Shown: positions 7,833 through 17,222, counted from the first letter of the stretch. The stretch is 64,000 bases of DNA from Cacconaster sp045641345 (GCA_045641345.1 JAZUGR010000024.1:1-64000), one strand, 5' to 3'. Made by a program: numbers and translations. The notes: generated by a model from the sequence alone, not told the origin.

Positions 7833-7901
7833 CCTTCCACCTCGGGCACTTTGTCTGAAAGACCGCGAAGCGTCGTGTCCGAGGTGGAAGGTTATTTTTT
7901 T
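7833..7901 (+). terminator. Rho-independent terminator of the Ntn hydrolase gene
   Basis: Arms at 7833-7849 and 7875-7891 pair over 17 bp with one G-U, with a small extra hairpin (GTCTGAAAGAC) in the loop. The stem is followed by TTATTTTTTT. Confidence 0.85.
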
Positions 7902-7936
7902 GTGACATCTCGCTTCGGGCGTCGAAGATGTGACAT

Positions 7937-7964
7937 AAAAAGGGCCGGTCAAACGGCCGGCCCT
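7937..7964 (-). terminator. Rho-independent terminator of the hydrogenase operon
   Basis: On the minus strand an 8-bp stem AGGGCCGG/CCGGCCCT (7964-7957 and 7948-7941) with an 8-nt loop is followed by a run of T. It lies 23 nt beyond the hydC stop codon. Between it and the opposing terminator, 7901-7935 holds another imperfect hairpin (TGTGACATCT / AGATGTGACA, one mismatch). Confidence 0.82.
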
Positions 7965-7986
7965 GATAGGAATATCCAGTGAGGGA

Positions 7987-8472
7987 TTATCCTGCGTATT
8001 CTGCGAGGATACCCTTTACCTGATCGGGTGTAAGGCGACCGTAAGTCTTGCCGTTGATTGTCATAACGGGAGCAAGACCGCAGGCACCTACGCAACGGAG
8101 AACGTCGAGCGAGAACTTGCCGTCGGGAGTTACGTCACCTTCGGAAATCTTGAGTTCGTTCTTGATTGCATCGAGAATCTTCTCGGCACCCTTCACGTAG
8201 CAGGCAGTTCCCAGGCATACGGAGATGGCATACTTGCCCTTCGGCTTCATTGTGAAGAAGCTGTAGAAGGAAACCACGCCATATACGCGGCCTACAGGGA
8301 TCTGGAGGCAGTCAGCAACCACTTCCTGCACTTCCTGGGGAAGATAACCGAAATGGTTCTGTGTCTGGTGAAGGACGTTGATCAGTTCACCGGGATTATT
8401 TTTGAATGAAGCGCAGATTTCCTTAACCTTGAGGTAATCGGCTTCTCTTAATTTTATTTTTGATCCACACAT
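7987..8472 (-). CDS. hydC: NADH-linked [FeFe] hydrogenase subunit HydC (NuoE-like)
   Basis: The 161-aa protein is a NuoE-family thioredoxin-fold [2Fe-2S] subunit. Ligands are visible in CLGTAC (CX4C) and CVGAC (CX3C), and the helical N-terminal part reads LHQTQNHFGYLP as in NuoE proteins. With HydA and HydB it forms the soluble trimeric hydrogenase that couples NADH and ferredoxin oxidation to hydrogen formation (electron bifurcation or confurcation) in fermentative anaerobes. It is the last gene of the operon, 7 nt after hydA, and is followed by a terminator. Confidence 0.93.
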   Translation of the reverse strand: MCGSKIKLREADYLKVKEICASFKNNPGELINVLHQTQNHFGYLPQEVQEVVADCLQIPVGRVYGVVSFYSFFTMKPKGKYAISVCLGTACYVKGAEKILDAIKNELKISEGDVTPDGKFSLDVLRCVGACGLAPVMTINGKTYGRLTPDQVKGILAEYAG

Positions 8473-8479
8473 AGTTCAA

Positions 8480-10255
8480 TTATTTTTCGAGGTCAAACTT
8501 GGTCTTCTTGTCGAAGTAGCGGGTGTGAAGCAGGTGATGAGACTTCTCGCTGCAAGGCTCGCCAAGGAATTCCTTGTAGATGGCCTTGATAGAGGGATTC
8601 TCGTGTGACTTGCGGATAGGCATGTCGGCATCTGCCTTGTAGATAGCCTTGTGGCGGGCCTTGATGATCTCGGCGTCGCCGTGGTGATAAGGCTGTCCGG
8701 CACCGTCGATACAGCCACCCGGGCAAGCCATTACCTCGATGAAGTGATAAGGGCAAGTACCGGCCTTGATCTGCTCGAGCATCTTGCGTGCATTTGCCAG
8801 ACCATAGACGATTGCAAGCTTGAGGTCAGCCACACCGGGAACGGGGATGGTAGCCTCACGGATGCCGTCGAGACCGCGGAGCTCGGTGAAGTCGATCTTG
8901 GGCAGAGCCTTGCCGGTGGTTACTTCGTATGCCGTACGCACGGCTGCTTCCATCACACCGCCGGTTGCGCCGAAGATGACGGCTGCACCGGTTGACTGCC
9001 CGAGAGGAGAATCGAATTCTGCATCAGGAAGTTTGGTGAAGTCGATGTTGCACATCTTGATGAGGCGTGCAAGCTCGCGTGTGGAGATGGAATAGTCAAC
9101 CTCGGGGTTGCCGTTGGTCTTGAATTCCTCGCGTTCGCACTCGTACTTCTTGGCAAGGCAAGGCATTACGGATACGCATACGAGGTCCTCCCTCTTGATG
9201 CCGGTCTTTTCTGCGAAGTAGCTCTTGCAGATTGCGCCGAACATCTCCTGGGGAGACTTGGCCGATGAGGGATATTCAGCGAGTTCGGGATAGTATTTCT
9301 CGAAGAAGTTGACCCATGCGGGGCAGCAGGAGGTCATCAAAGGAAGCTTGACGCTCTTGTCACCCTTGAGGAACTTGGTGATGCGGCCGATGAATTCGGT
9401 GCCTTCCTCCATAATGGTGAGGTCGGCGCTCCAGTCAGTATCGAACACGTAGTCGAAACCGATTGCCTTGAGGGCTGCGGTAAGCTTGCCTGTAACGATG
9501 CTGCCGGCGGGCATTCCGAACTCTTCGCCGAGAGCCACGCGCACTGCAGGAGCAACCTGAACGGCTGTTTTCTTTGCAGGGTTTGCGATGTCGCGCAGAA
9601 CGCGGCCTGTGTAGTCAACCTCGGTGAGGGCGCCTACAGGGCAGACTGCAACGCACTGTCCGCAGAATACGCAGTTGGTGTCGATGAGGTCCTTGCCGAA
9701 AGCGGTGGAAACCACTGCGGGGAAGCCTCTGTCAACAGCTCCGATTGCGCCTACGCTCTGGTATTCGTGGCATACCGACTCGCAACGGCGGCACATTATG
9801 CATTTGTCGACGTCGCGTACGATCGACGGGGATATCTTGACCTGATAGTGCGACTGCTCACCCTTGTAGGGAATGTCGCGGATGCCCATTTTGGCAGCGA
9901 GAGCCTGAAGCTCGCACTTGCCGCTCTTGGCGCACTGGAGACAGTCGTTGGGGTGGTCGGAAAGCATCAGCTCGAGAACCGTTTTGCGGGCGTTGATTGC
10001 GCGGAGCGAGTTGGTCATTACAACCATATCCGGCATACATTCGGTGATGCAGGCAGGAGCAAGGTTGCGGCGGCCGGCAACTTCAACGACGCAAATACGG
10101 CATCCGCCCGGATGATTCTTGAGGGCGAGGCCTTCGAGTTCAAAGTTACAGAGGGTAGGAATGTTGATACCCATCTGTGCGGCAGCCTTGAGGATAGTAG
10201 TACCCTTGGGCACTTCCACGACTGCATTGTCAATAGTCAATTTGATAGTATCCAT
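8480..10255 (-). CDS. hydA: [FeFe] hydrogenase catalytic subunit HydA
   Basis: The 591-aa protein has an N-terminal [2Fe-2S] domain (C36, C52, C55, C69), a His-Cys3 [4Fe-4S] site (H101, C105, C108, C114), two [4Fe-4S] motifs (C152/155/158/162 and C195/198/201/205) and the full H-cluster domain. The motifs are TSCCPAW (308-314), MPCLAKK (C366) and MACPGGC (C511, C515), plus a small-subunit-like C-terminus. All catalytic residues are present, including the proton-relay cysteine. ATG 10255 is preferred because AGGGAGG lies 8 nt upstream; a TTG codon 6 nt earlier is in frame. Maturases HydEFG are not in this window. Confidence 0.97.
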   Translation of the reverse strand: MDTIKLTIDNAVVEVPKGTTILKAAAQMGINIPTLCNFELEGLALKNHPGGCRICVVEVAGRRNLAPACITECMPDMVVMTNSLRAINARKTVLELMLSDHPNDCLQCAKSGKCELQALAAKMGIRDIPYKGEQSHYQVKISPSIVRDVDKCIMCRRCESVCHEYQSVGAIGAVDRGFPAVVSTAFGKDLIDTNCVFCGQCVAVCPVGALTEVDYTGRVLRDIANPAKKTAVQVAPAVRVALGEEFGMPAGSIVTGKLTAALKAIGFDYVFDTDWSADLTIMEEGTEFIGRITKFLKGDKSVKLPLMTSCCPAWVNFFEKYYPELAEYPSSAKSPQEMFGAICKSYFAEKTGIKREDLVCVSVMPCLAKKYECEREEFKTNGNPEVDYSISTRELARLIKMCNIDFTKLPDAEFDSPLGQSTGAAVIFGATGGVMEAAVRTAYEVTTGKALPKIDFTELRGLDGIREATIPVPGVADLKLAIVYGLANARKMLEQIKAGTCPYHFIEVMACPGGCIDGAGQPYHHGDAEIIKARHKAIYKADADMPIRKSHENPSIKAIYKEFLGEPCSEKSHHLLHTRYFDKKTKFDLEK

Positions 10256-10269
10256 TTTCAATTCCTCCC

Positions 10270-12063
10270 TTATTTAATGCTGATTGCACCGAACTTACAT
10301 TTCTCGTAGCAGGTACCGCACTTGATACACTTGCTCTGGTCGATCGTGTGAGGATTCTTTACAGTACCGCTGATTGCGCTTACAGGGCATGCCCTTGCGC
10401 AAGCCGTACAGCCCTTGCAGACGTCGGGGTTGATGACATACTGCTTGAGGGCCTTGCACTGGCCGGCACGGCACTTCTTCTCCGTAACGTGCTCCACGTA
10501 CTCGTCCCAGAAGTTGTTGATGGTCGAGAGAACGGGGTTGGGTGAAGTCTGGCCGAGGCCGCAGAGTGCGGTGTCCTTGATGACGTTCGAAAGATTCTTG
10601 AGCTCTTCGAGGTCTTCCATCGTGCCCTTGCCTTCGGTAATCTTGGTAAGGATTTCGAGGAGACGCTTGTTGCCGATACGGCAGGGGGTGCACTTGCCGC
10701 AGGACTCCTCAACCGTGAAGCCGAGGTAGAACTTGGCGATTGCAACCATACAGTCGTCTTCGTCCATTACAATCATACCGCCCGAACCCATCATCGAGCC
10801 TGCAGCAACGAGGCTGTCGTAGTCGATAGGGGTGTCGAGGTGCTTTTCGGTAAGGCATCCGCCCGAAGGACCTCCGGTCTGGACAGCCTTGAATTTCTTG
10901 CCGCCCTTGATGCCGCCGCCGATTTCGTAGATGATTTCGCGGAGGGTGATACCCATAGGAACCTCGATGAGGCCGACGTTGTTGATTTTGCCGGCAAGAG
11001 CGAACACTTTGGTACCCTTTGACTTTTCGGTACCTATCTTGTTGAACCAGTCAGCGCCCTTGTTGATGATTACAGGGATGTTGGCATAGGTTTCGACGTT
11101 GTTCACGTTGGTAGGCTTCTCGAGATAACCGCTCTGTGCGGGGAACGGCGGTTTGAAAGTAGGCTCACCGCGCTTGCCTTCCATGGAGTGGATGAGAGCG
11201 GTTTCCTCACCGCATACGAATGCGCCTGCACCGTAACGGAGCTCGATGGTGAAGTTGAAGCCTGTGCCGAGGATGTCCTTGCCCAGAAGGCCGTATTCCT
11301 CAGCCTGCTTGATGGCCACCTGGAGACGGTGGATTGCAAGAGGATATTCTGCACGGATGTAGATAAGACCGTGGTCTGCGCCGATACAGTAACCGCAGAT
11401 TGCCATAGCCTCGAGAACCGAGTGAGGGTCACCCTCGAGGAGCGAGCGGTCCATGAATGCTCCCGGGTCGCCTTCGTCGGCGTTGCAGACAACGTACTTC
11501 TGCTCACCCACGCGGCTCTTGGAAGCGATTTCCCACTTGAGACCGGTAGGGAAGCCCGCGCCGCCACGGCCGCGGAGACCCGACTTCTTGATTTCCTCGA
11601 TAACCTGGACAGGGGTCATTTCGGTGAGGCACTTGCCGAGTGCGGCATAACCGTCACGTGCGATGGACTCCTCGATGTTCTCGGGATCGATGAAACCGCA
11701 GTTGCGAAGCGCGATACGGATCTGCTTCTTGTAGAACTCCATATGCTTGGAGTCGCTCACGCTCTTGTTGGTGTCGGGAGCGACGTAGAGAAGGCGCTGA
11801 ACCTTACGGCCCTTGATGATGTGCTCCTCTATGATTTCCTTGGCATCTTCAGGTTTTACCCTGGTGTAGAATGTGTTGTCAGGGATGATCTTGACGATGG
11901 GGCCCCTCTCGCAGAAACCGAAGCAGCCGGTTACGACCACCTTGGCGAAATCCGTAAGGTTGTGAGCCTCGAGCTCCTTGTTGAGCTGTGCAATTACATC
12001 CTTGCTTCCGGATGCGGAGCAACCTGTACCCCCGCATACCAAAATGTGCATTTTAATAGCCAT
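10270..12063 (-). CDS. hydB: Hydrogenase NADH-binding subunit HydB (NuoF-like)
   Basis: The 597-aa protein joins a [2Fe-2S] thioredoxin-like domain (C10, C15, C47, C51), a NuoF flavin and NADH domain (GRGGAGFPTGLKW, then YGAGAFVCGEETALIHS), the N3 cluster motif ESCGKCTPCRIG, and two C-terminal [4Fe-4S] motifs (CKGCTACARACP and CIKCGTCYEKC). This is the order known from bifurcating HydABC enzymes. It takes electrons from NADH at FMN and hands them to HydA. It lies 14 nt before hydA and 14 nt after the ferredoxin-like gene. Confidence 0.96.
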   Translation of the reverse strand: MAIKMHILVCGGTGCSASGSKDVIAQLNKELEAHNLTDFAKVVVTGCFGFCERGPIVKIIPDNTFYTRVKPEDAKEIIEEHIIKGRKVQRLLYVAPDTNKSVSDSKHMEFYKKQIRIALRNCGFIDPENIEESIARDGYAALGKCLTEMTPVQVIEEIKKSGLRGRGGAGFPTGLKWEIASKSRVGEQKYVVCNADEGDPGAFMDRSLLEGDPHSVLEAMAICGYCIGADHGLIYIRAEYPLAIHRLQVAIKQAEEYGLLGKDILGTGFNFTIELRYGAGAFVCGEETALIHSMEGKRGEPTFKPPFPAQSGYLEKPTNVNNVETYANIPVIINKGADWFNKIGTEKSKGTKVFALAGKINNVGLIEVPMGITLREIIYEIGGGIKGGKKFKAVQTGGPSGGCLTEKHLDTPIDYDSLVAAGSMMGSGGMIVMDEDDCMVAIAKFYLGFTVEESCGKCTPCRIGNKRLLEILTKITEGKGTMEDLEELKNLSNVIKDTALCGLGQTSPNPVLSTINNFWDEYVEHVTEKKCRAGQCKALKQYVINPDVCKGCTACARACPVSAISGTVKNPHTIDQSKCIKCGTCYEKCKFGAISIK

Positions 12064-12077
12064 AGATGTTTGTTGAA

Positions 12078-12467
12078 TTAGATTTGTCTGAAGTTAGCGG
12101 GCAGGATGCCTTCGATAAGCTCACCCTTCACGATGTAACTGTCGATGAGCTCCTTTGCGCGTGCAGTGTCAACCTTTCCGAAAACAACCGGATCCTTGCC
12201 GGGGAGGGTGACCTCCACCGTAGGCTCGGAGTGGCAGTAGCCCATATCGCCGACCTGCATTACAAGAGCCTTGATCTGGCGCTTGTCGAGCTCGGAGATG
12301 AGATAGTTCATCGTTTCCTTGGCACCGGAAGCGATACCGCTGGTGGCCATACCCACCTTGATCTGAATGATAGCCTCGGTAGAGTTGCTGTTTTCACGCA
12401 TTGCCATCTTACCTTGCATACCTTCTTTCATCTTGCGAAGGTCCGCGAGATTCTTGATTTTATCCAT
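12078..12467 (-). CDS. Hydrogenase-associated ferredoxin-like subunit lacking cluster ligands
   Basis: The 129-aa protein resembles the thioredoxin-like (2Fe-2S) ferredoxin subunit often encoded upstream of hydB. Aligned by eye with the N-terminus of HydB in this operon, ligand positions C10, C15, C47 and C51 correspond to V38, S43 (VGMATSG), D74 and C78 (VGDMGYC). Only one of the four ligands remains, so a classical [2Fe-2S] cluster cannot form. The fold and EPTVEV tail are kept. It may be a structural or regulatory subunit. It is the first gene of the operon, with GGAGGA before its ATG. Confidence 0.78.
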   Translation of the reverse strand: MDKIKNLADLRKMKEGMQGKMAMRENSNSTEAIIQIKVGMATSGIASGAKETMNYLISELDKRQIKALVMQVGDMGYCHSEPTVEVTLPGKDPVVFGKVDTARAKELIDSYIVKGELIEGILPANFRQI

Positions 12468-12537
12468 AGGTTTCCTCCAATGATTAGATTTATAATTGAT
12501 TATGATTTTTACTGGAAAATGTTTCCCAAAATTTTGC

Positions 12538-12569
12538 CAAAGTTACTCCAAATTTCGATAGAAAGCAAG
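12538..12569 (-). promoter_or_regulatory. Promoter of the hydrogenase operon
   Basis: On the minus strand CTTG (12569-12566) is followed after 20 nt by a consensus TAACTTTG (12545-12538), 70 nt before the first start codon. The upstream element touches the stop codon of the symporter gene, so the intergenic region is just large enough for this promoter. Confidence 0.6.
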
Positions 12570-13859
12570 TCAGTCGTCAATCGTAAGATGCTCTCCTTCG
12601 CTATGGGCGATGATCACCGCTCCGCAGGAATCCCCGTAGGTATTTATCATCGTTCGCGGCATATCGCAGAACTGCTCCACAGCCAGCACGATGCCAACGC
12701 CCTCGAGAGGGAGTCCGACTGCGCCGAGCACGATGGCCAGCATCACCATCCCGGCCATCGGGATGCCTGCGGTGCCTATTGCGGCCAGAAGCGCCGTAAT
12801 CACTATCACTATCTGCTGCACGATGGTGAGGTCGATGCCGTAGGCCTGCGCTATGAAGATGGCGGCCACGCATTCATAGAGGGCGGTACCGTTCATATTG
12901 ATGGTGCTGCCCAAAGGCAGGACGAAGCTGGCTATCTTCTGCGAAACGCCGCACTTTTCCTGCGAATCCCTGATGTTTATGGGGAGCGCCGCTCCTGACG
13001 AACAGGTGGAGAACGCGGTCAGGAGAGCCGTGGACATTTTGGAAATGTGCTTCCACGGATTCTGTTTGCCGAGTATCCTCACCAGCGAAGGGAGCACTAT
13101 CCCACCCTGTATCAGCTGTCCGGCCCAGACCACGAGGACGAAAGTGCCGAGCCCTATGGCCATCGACTTGAGCGCCTCGGGATTGTCGGCCTGCTTGCCC
13201 ACGATATTGGCCACAATGGCGAACACGCCGTAGGGGGCGACCTTGATTATCGCGAAGGTCATCTTCATTATCACCTCATAAACGGCGGTCAGCACACCGG
13301 AGAGGGTGTCCGAATGGCGCTTCTCGACCTTGTTCATAAAGAGGCCGAACACTATCGCAAAGAAGATTATCGGCAGAAGGTCCCCTTTCGCCCCGGACTC
13401 GAATACGTTGGCGGGGATGATGTTGACAATCTGGTCGATGAACGACACGTTGCCGGCCGAATCGGCCACTGCGCCGACAGAGGAGACACTCTCCGAAAGG
13501 GGGATGTTGGCCCCCACGCCGGGCTTGACCAGATTGACCAGCACGAGGCCTATGGTGGCGGCCACGATGGTCGTCGCAATGTAATACCCTATCGTCTTGC
13601 CTGCAATGCGGCCGAGGGAGGCCGAATCGCCCATTCCGGCGACTCCCATCGTGATGGACGAGAACACGAGGGGTATCACTATCATCCTCAAGGCCCTGAG
13701 GAACATATCCCCGGCCCACTTTATGTAGGGCGACCAGTTTTCATAAGGGGTGATTCTGCACAGCACTATTCCGGTGCAGACTCCAAGCACGATTCCTATC
13801 AGAATCTGCCAGTGGAGGGCAAGATGCTTCTTTGTCTTCTTTTCCGGTGAAGTTGTCAT
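12570..13859 (-). CDS. Dicarboxylate/amino acid:cation symporter (DAACS family)
   Basis: The 429-aa inner-membrane protein has about eight hydrophobic segments and the family hairpin and unwound helix signature, with SSGAALPINI (serine-rich re-entrant loop) and NMNGTALYE (sodium and substrate site). Family members import glutamate, aspartate or C4-dicarboxylates with sodium or protons. The exact substrate cannot be read from the sequence. The gene lies 15 nt after ddl in an operon led by PBP1A, so delivery of amino acids for peptidoglycan precursors is a plausible role. Confidence 0.92.
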   Translation of the reverse strand: MTTSPEKKTKKHLALHWQILIGIVLGVCTGIVLCRITPYENWSPYIKWAGDMFLRALRMIVIPLVFSSITMGVAGMGDSASLGRIAGKTIGYYIATTIVAATIGLVLVNLVKPGVGANIPLSESVSSVGAVADSAGNVSFIDQIVNIIPANVFESGAKGDLLPIIFFAIVFGLFMNKVEKRHSDTLSGVLTAVYEVIMKMTFAIIKVAPYGVFAIVANIVGKQADNPEALKSMAIGLGTFVLVVWAGQLIQGGIVLPSLVRILGKQNPWKHISKMSTALLTAFSTCSSGAALPINIRDSQEKCGVSQKIASFVLPLGSTINMNGTALYECVAAIFIAQAYGIDLTIVQQIVIVITALLAAIGTAGIPMAGMVMLAIVLGAVGLPLEGVGIVLAVEQFCDMPRTMINTYGDSCGAVIIAHSEGEHLTIDD

Positions 13860-13874
13860 ATATAATATCCGTTT

Positions 13875-14876
13875 TTATTGGTTGTTCTGATTTACGGCCT
13901 CCTCGAGGAGGATGTTGATGAACTCCCCTACTGAAATGCCCGCCGCACGGGCCTGATTGGGCACCAGCGACATCTTCGTCATTCCGGGCACGGTGTTGGC
14001 TTCGAGGAAATAGACGTCACGCCCGTCGAAGATGTAGTCCATCCGCACCACTCCGCGGCATCCGAAATGACGGTATATCGTTTCGGTGGCCTCCCTAACA
14101 AGGCCGGCGACGCTTTCGGGGATGGGAGCCGGGCATATCTCACGGCTCTGGCCGAGGTATTTGGCATCATAGTCAAAATATTCGTGGTCGGTCACGATCT
14201 CCGTTATCGGCAGGGTCACCACCTTGCCCTTGCACATAAAGGCGCCCTCGGTAAGTTCACGCCCCGTAACGGCCTCCTCTATTATTATCGCGTCGCTCTT
14301 GGTGAAGGCCAGTTCCACCGCAGAGGCGAGGTCCTCCGTCTTCTTGACCTTGGATATCCCGAAGCTGCTGCCGTCGGACACCGGCTTGACGAACACCGGA
14401 AGGCCCAGGCGTTCCACAACCGATGCGGCATCCCATCCGGCGCCCTTGCGGATATACATATCCTTGGCCAGATGCACTCCAGCCTCGCGCAGGAAAGCCT
14501 TGCAGGAATATTTGTTGAAGGTCAGGGCCGACACGAACGACGAGCAGGTGGTGTGGGGAATGCCCATCATCTCGAAATAGCCCTGCAGCAGGCCGTCTTC
14601 ACCGGGAGTGCCGTGAATCATCAGGAATGCTATGTCGAACTTCACCTTGACCCCGTCGACCATACAGGAGAAATCTGTCTTGTCGACCTCCGCAACCGGT
14701 ACGGGCTTCTCGGATGCCGGGTCGCAGAGGCTCCACGAGGTACCGCGCAGGAGAATCTCATACACGTTGTAACGGCTCCTGTCCATATTGGCGGCAACGT
14801 TCTTTCCACTCAATATGGATATCTGCCACTCCGAAGAATTGCCCCCGTAGATGAGGGCCACGTTTTTCTTTGCCAT
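13875..14876 (-). CDS. ddl: D-alanine--D-alanine ligase
   Basis: The 333-aa protein is an ATP-grasp ligase that joins two D-alanines for the peptidoglycan stem peptide. It shows the N-terminal GGNSSEW and SGKNVA segments, the ATP-binding VFVKPVSDGSSFG strand and loop, and the C-terminal magnesium-binding region DYIFDGRDVYFLEANTVPGM. The start ATG directly abuts the PBP1A stop codon (no intervening base), which implies translational coupling. The histidine usual after SSE is Trp here, a minor change seen in the sequence. Confidence 0.96.
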   Translation of the reverse strand: MAKKNVALIYGGNSSEWQISILSGKNVAANMDRSRYNVYEILLRGTSWSLCDPASEKPVPVAEVDKTDFSCMVDGVKVKFDIAFLMIHGTPGEDGLLQGYFEMMGIPHTTCSSFVSALTFNKYSCKAFLREAGVHLAKDMYIRKGAGWDAASVVERLGLPVFVKPVSDGSSFGISKVKKTEDLASAVELAFTKSDAIIIEEAVTGRELTEGAFMCKGKVVTLPITEIVTDHEYFDYDAKYLGQSREICPAPIPESVAGLVREATETIYRHFGCRGVVRMDYIFDGRDVYFLEANTVPGMTKMSLVPNQARAAGISVGEFINILLEEAVNQNNQ

Positions 14877-17222
14877 TTAGAAAAAATAATCATCCTGCAC
14901 GGAGGCTGAAGATGACAGATCCGATTCGTCTCCGGTGCAGTTGAGGTTCATATTCCATCCGAGAGGCGCGGCGAATTCGTCGCCGGCCCCTATGGGAATG
15001 GTTGGGTCTTCGTAAACTTTCTTCATGAATATGCCCCATATCGGCAGGGCCATGTTGGAACCGCCGCCCAGGGCGAGGCTTTCGAAGTGGACCTGGCGGT
15101 CTTCCGCTCCAACCCACACTCCGGCCGTAAGGTTGGGATTGTACCCGATGAACCATCCGTCGGACTGGTCGTTGGTGGTGCCCGTCTTGCCGGCCACTCC
15201 CGAGAGGCCGTACTTCCACTTCAGGCGGCCTGCCGTACCTTCATTCACCACGCCCTGCATCAGATTCACCATAAGGTATGCGGTGGAGGTGCTGATGGCC
15301 TCCTTCTTGCGAGAGACGAAGGTGGAGAGCACATTGCCCGACTTGTCTTCGATGCGGGTTACCATAAGCGGGAAGGAGTAGACACCGCGCCCGGGATAGG
15401 TGTTGTATGCGGCCACCATCTCGAGCACCGAAAGGTCGCAAGACCCCACGCACAGCGAATATACAGGGTCGAGATAGCTGCCTATGCCCATCTTGCGGCA
15501 AATCTCCACCATCGCCTCAGGGCCGAACTGCTTCATCAGGTAGGCCGATATGTTATTGGACGAATGGGTAAGCCCCCACTTGAGCGTTACCGTGCGCCCT
15601 ATGTATTCGGCCTTGTCGGTGCTCTTGGGGGTCCATACCGTGTCGCCCACCTGGAAGGAATAAGGCACGTTGACCACCTTGTCGCAGGGTGTATAACCCT
15701 CCTGCATCGCCAGGGTGTAGAGATACGGCTTTATCGTCGAGCCGACCTGGCGCTTGCCCTGCGAGGCGTTGTCGTATTTGAAGAACCTGTAGTCGGGTCC
15801 TCCCACATAGGCCCGCACCTTGCCGGTGCCCGGCTCCATAGCTATGAAGGCGCTGCGCAGGAAGGACTTGTAATATTTTATCGAATCGAAGGGAGTCATC
15901 ACCGTGTCGATATAATGCTCCCTGTTCCACGCAAAGACGCGCATCGCCGTTTTTTCGTGGAAGGATTTCTCGATTTCCCGGTCGTTCAGGCCGGCGGCCT
16001 TCATTCCCATCCACCTGTCGCTCCACCGCATGGCCTGCTTCATCAGGAGCGAAATGACATCCTCCGGCACGTCGTTGGAGAACGGACGGTTGCGTTTGCC
16101 CTTGAGGTCGCGGGCGAAGACCTTCTGCAATTCTCCACCGAGATGCTCCTCAATGGCCTCTTCGGCGTATTTCTGCATCCTCGAATCGATGGTGGTGTAG
16201 ATTCGCAACCCGTCCTTGTCGAGATTGTATCTTTTGCCTTCGGCGTCAGTGTTCTTGTTGAGCCAGCCGTAAAGGGGATTGTCGACCCATTGGATGGAAT
16301 CGGCGGCAAAATCCTCCCATTGGCGGTAGTGCGCTCGCACGGGCTTTTTTGCATTCATGGTGCGACGCAGCATATCCCTGAAATAGGAGCCGAGACCGTT
16401 GTTGTGGTCCTGCCTGTTGTAGCACAGATTTATGGGAAGGCCGCTGAGGGAGTCCAGTTCGGCCGCGGTGATATAGCCCGCGTCCTTCATCTTGGAGAGC
16501 ACGTGGTTGCGGCGCTCCATCGACTGATCGTAGTTGGATACCGGATTGTAACGGGTGGGCTTGTTGACCATACCCACCAGACAGGCGCTCTCCTCGACGG
16601 TGAGTTCGGACGGGCTCTTCGAGAAGAAGGTGCCGGAAGCGGCCTTTATGCCATAGGCCCCGCCGCCGAAGAAAATGGCGTTGAGGTACATTGTGAGGAT
16701 TTCGTCTTTCGTGTAGTTGCGCTCCAGCCTGACTGCCGTAATCCATTCCTTCATTTTGATGACTATCATCCTGGCAGCCCTTCCGCCGGGAATCGAACTT
16801 TCCACCGACTCCCTCGGGTAGAGGGTTTTGGCAAGCTGCTGCGTTATGGTGGACCCTCCGCCCTGACTGGAGTCGCCCAGCAGGATGGTTTTGACACCCA
16901 CTCTGAAGAGGCTCGGGAAATCTATGCCCGAATGGTCGTAGAACCTGGCGTCCTCGGTGGCCACGGCAGCCTCCACAAGCGACTCGGGGAGTTCGCTGTA
17001 CTTGACGTACGAGCGGTTCTCTATATGGAAGGTGTTTATCACATTGCCGTCGTCCGAGATGATAAGGGTGGCAAGATTGCTGTCCGGGTCCTCAAGCTCT
17101 TCGAAAGAGGGGATTTCGGCAAATATGCCGACCATCGCCAGGGTCAGGAGGATACACGCGAATCCACCGAGAATCAATCCCCACGTCCATTTCACAATCT
17201 TCCTTGCAAGAGCTTCCTTCAT
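14877..17222 (-). CDS. mrcA: Class A penicillin-binding protein (PBP1A)
   Basis: The 781-aa protein has an N-terminal membrane anchor (residues about 12-35), a family 51 glycosyltransferase domain (EDARFYDHSGID and GGGSTITQQLAK) and a transpeptidase domain with SxxK (GSTIKPYLY), SSN and KTGTT motifs. It polymerises and crosslinks peptidoglycan on the periplasmic face. ATG 17222 is chosen over an in-frame TTG two codons upstream. It heads the operon with ddl and the symporter. A TAAATTTG element at 17276-17269 could be its promoter. Confidence 0.95.
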   Translation of the reverse strand: MKEALARKIVKWTWGLILGGFACILLTLAMVGIFAEIPSFEELEDPDSNLATLIISDDGNVINTFHIENRSYVKYSELPESLVEAAVATEDARFYDHSGIDFPSLFRVGVKTILLGDSSQGGGSTITQQLAKTLYPRESVESSIPGGRAARMIVIKMKEWITAVRLERNYTKDEILTMYLNAIFFGGGAYGIKAASGTFFSKSPSELTVEESACLVGMVNKPTRYNPVSNYDQSMERRNHVLSKMKDAGYITAAELDSLSGLPINLCYNRQDHNNGLGSYFRDMLRRTMNAKKPVRAHYRQWEDFAADSIQWVDNPLYGWLNKNTDAEGKRYNLDKDGLRIYTTIDSRMQKYAEEAIEEHLGGELQKVFARDLKGKRNRPFSNDVPEDVISLLMKQAMRWSDRWMGMKAAGLNDREIEKSFHEKTAMRVFAWNREHYIDTVMTPFDSIKYYKSFLRSAFIAMEPGTGKVRAYVGGPDYRFFKYDNASQGKRQVGSTIKPYLYTLAMQEGYTPCDKVVNVPYSFQVGDTVWTPKSTDKAEYIGRTVTLKWGLTHSSNNISAYLMKQFGPEAMVEICRKMGIGSYLDPVYSLCVGSCDLSVLEMVAAYNTYPGRGVYSFPLMVTRIEDKSGNVLSTFVSRKKEAISTSTAYLMVNLMQGVVNEGTAGRLKWKYGLSGVAGKTGTTNDQSDGWFIGYNPNLTAGVWVGAEDRQVHFESLALGGGSNMALPIWGIFMKKVYEDPTIPIGAGDEFAAPLGWNMNLNCTGDESDLSSSASVQDDYFF

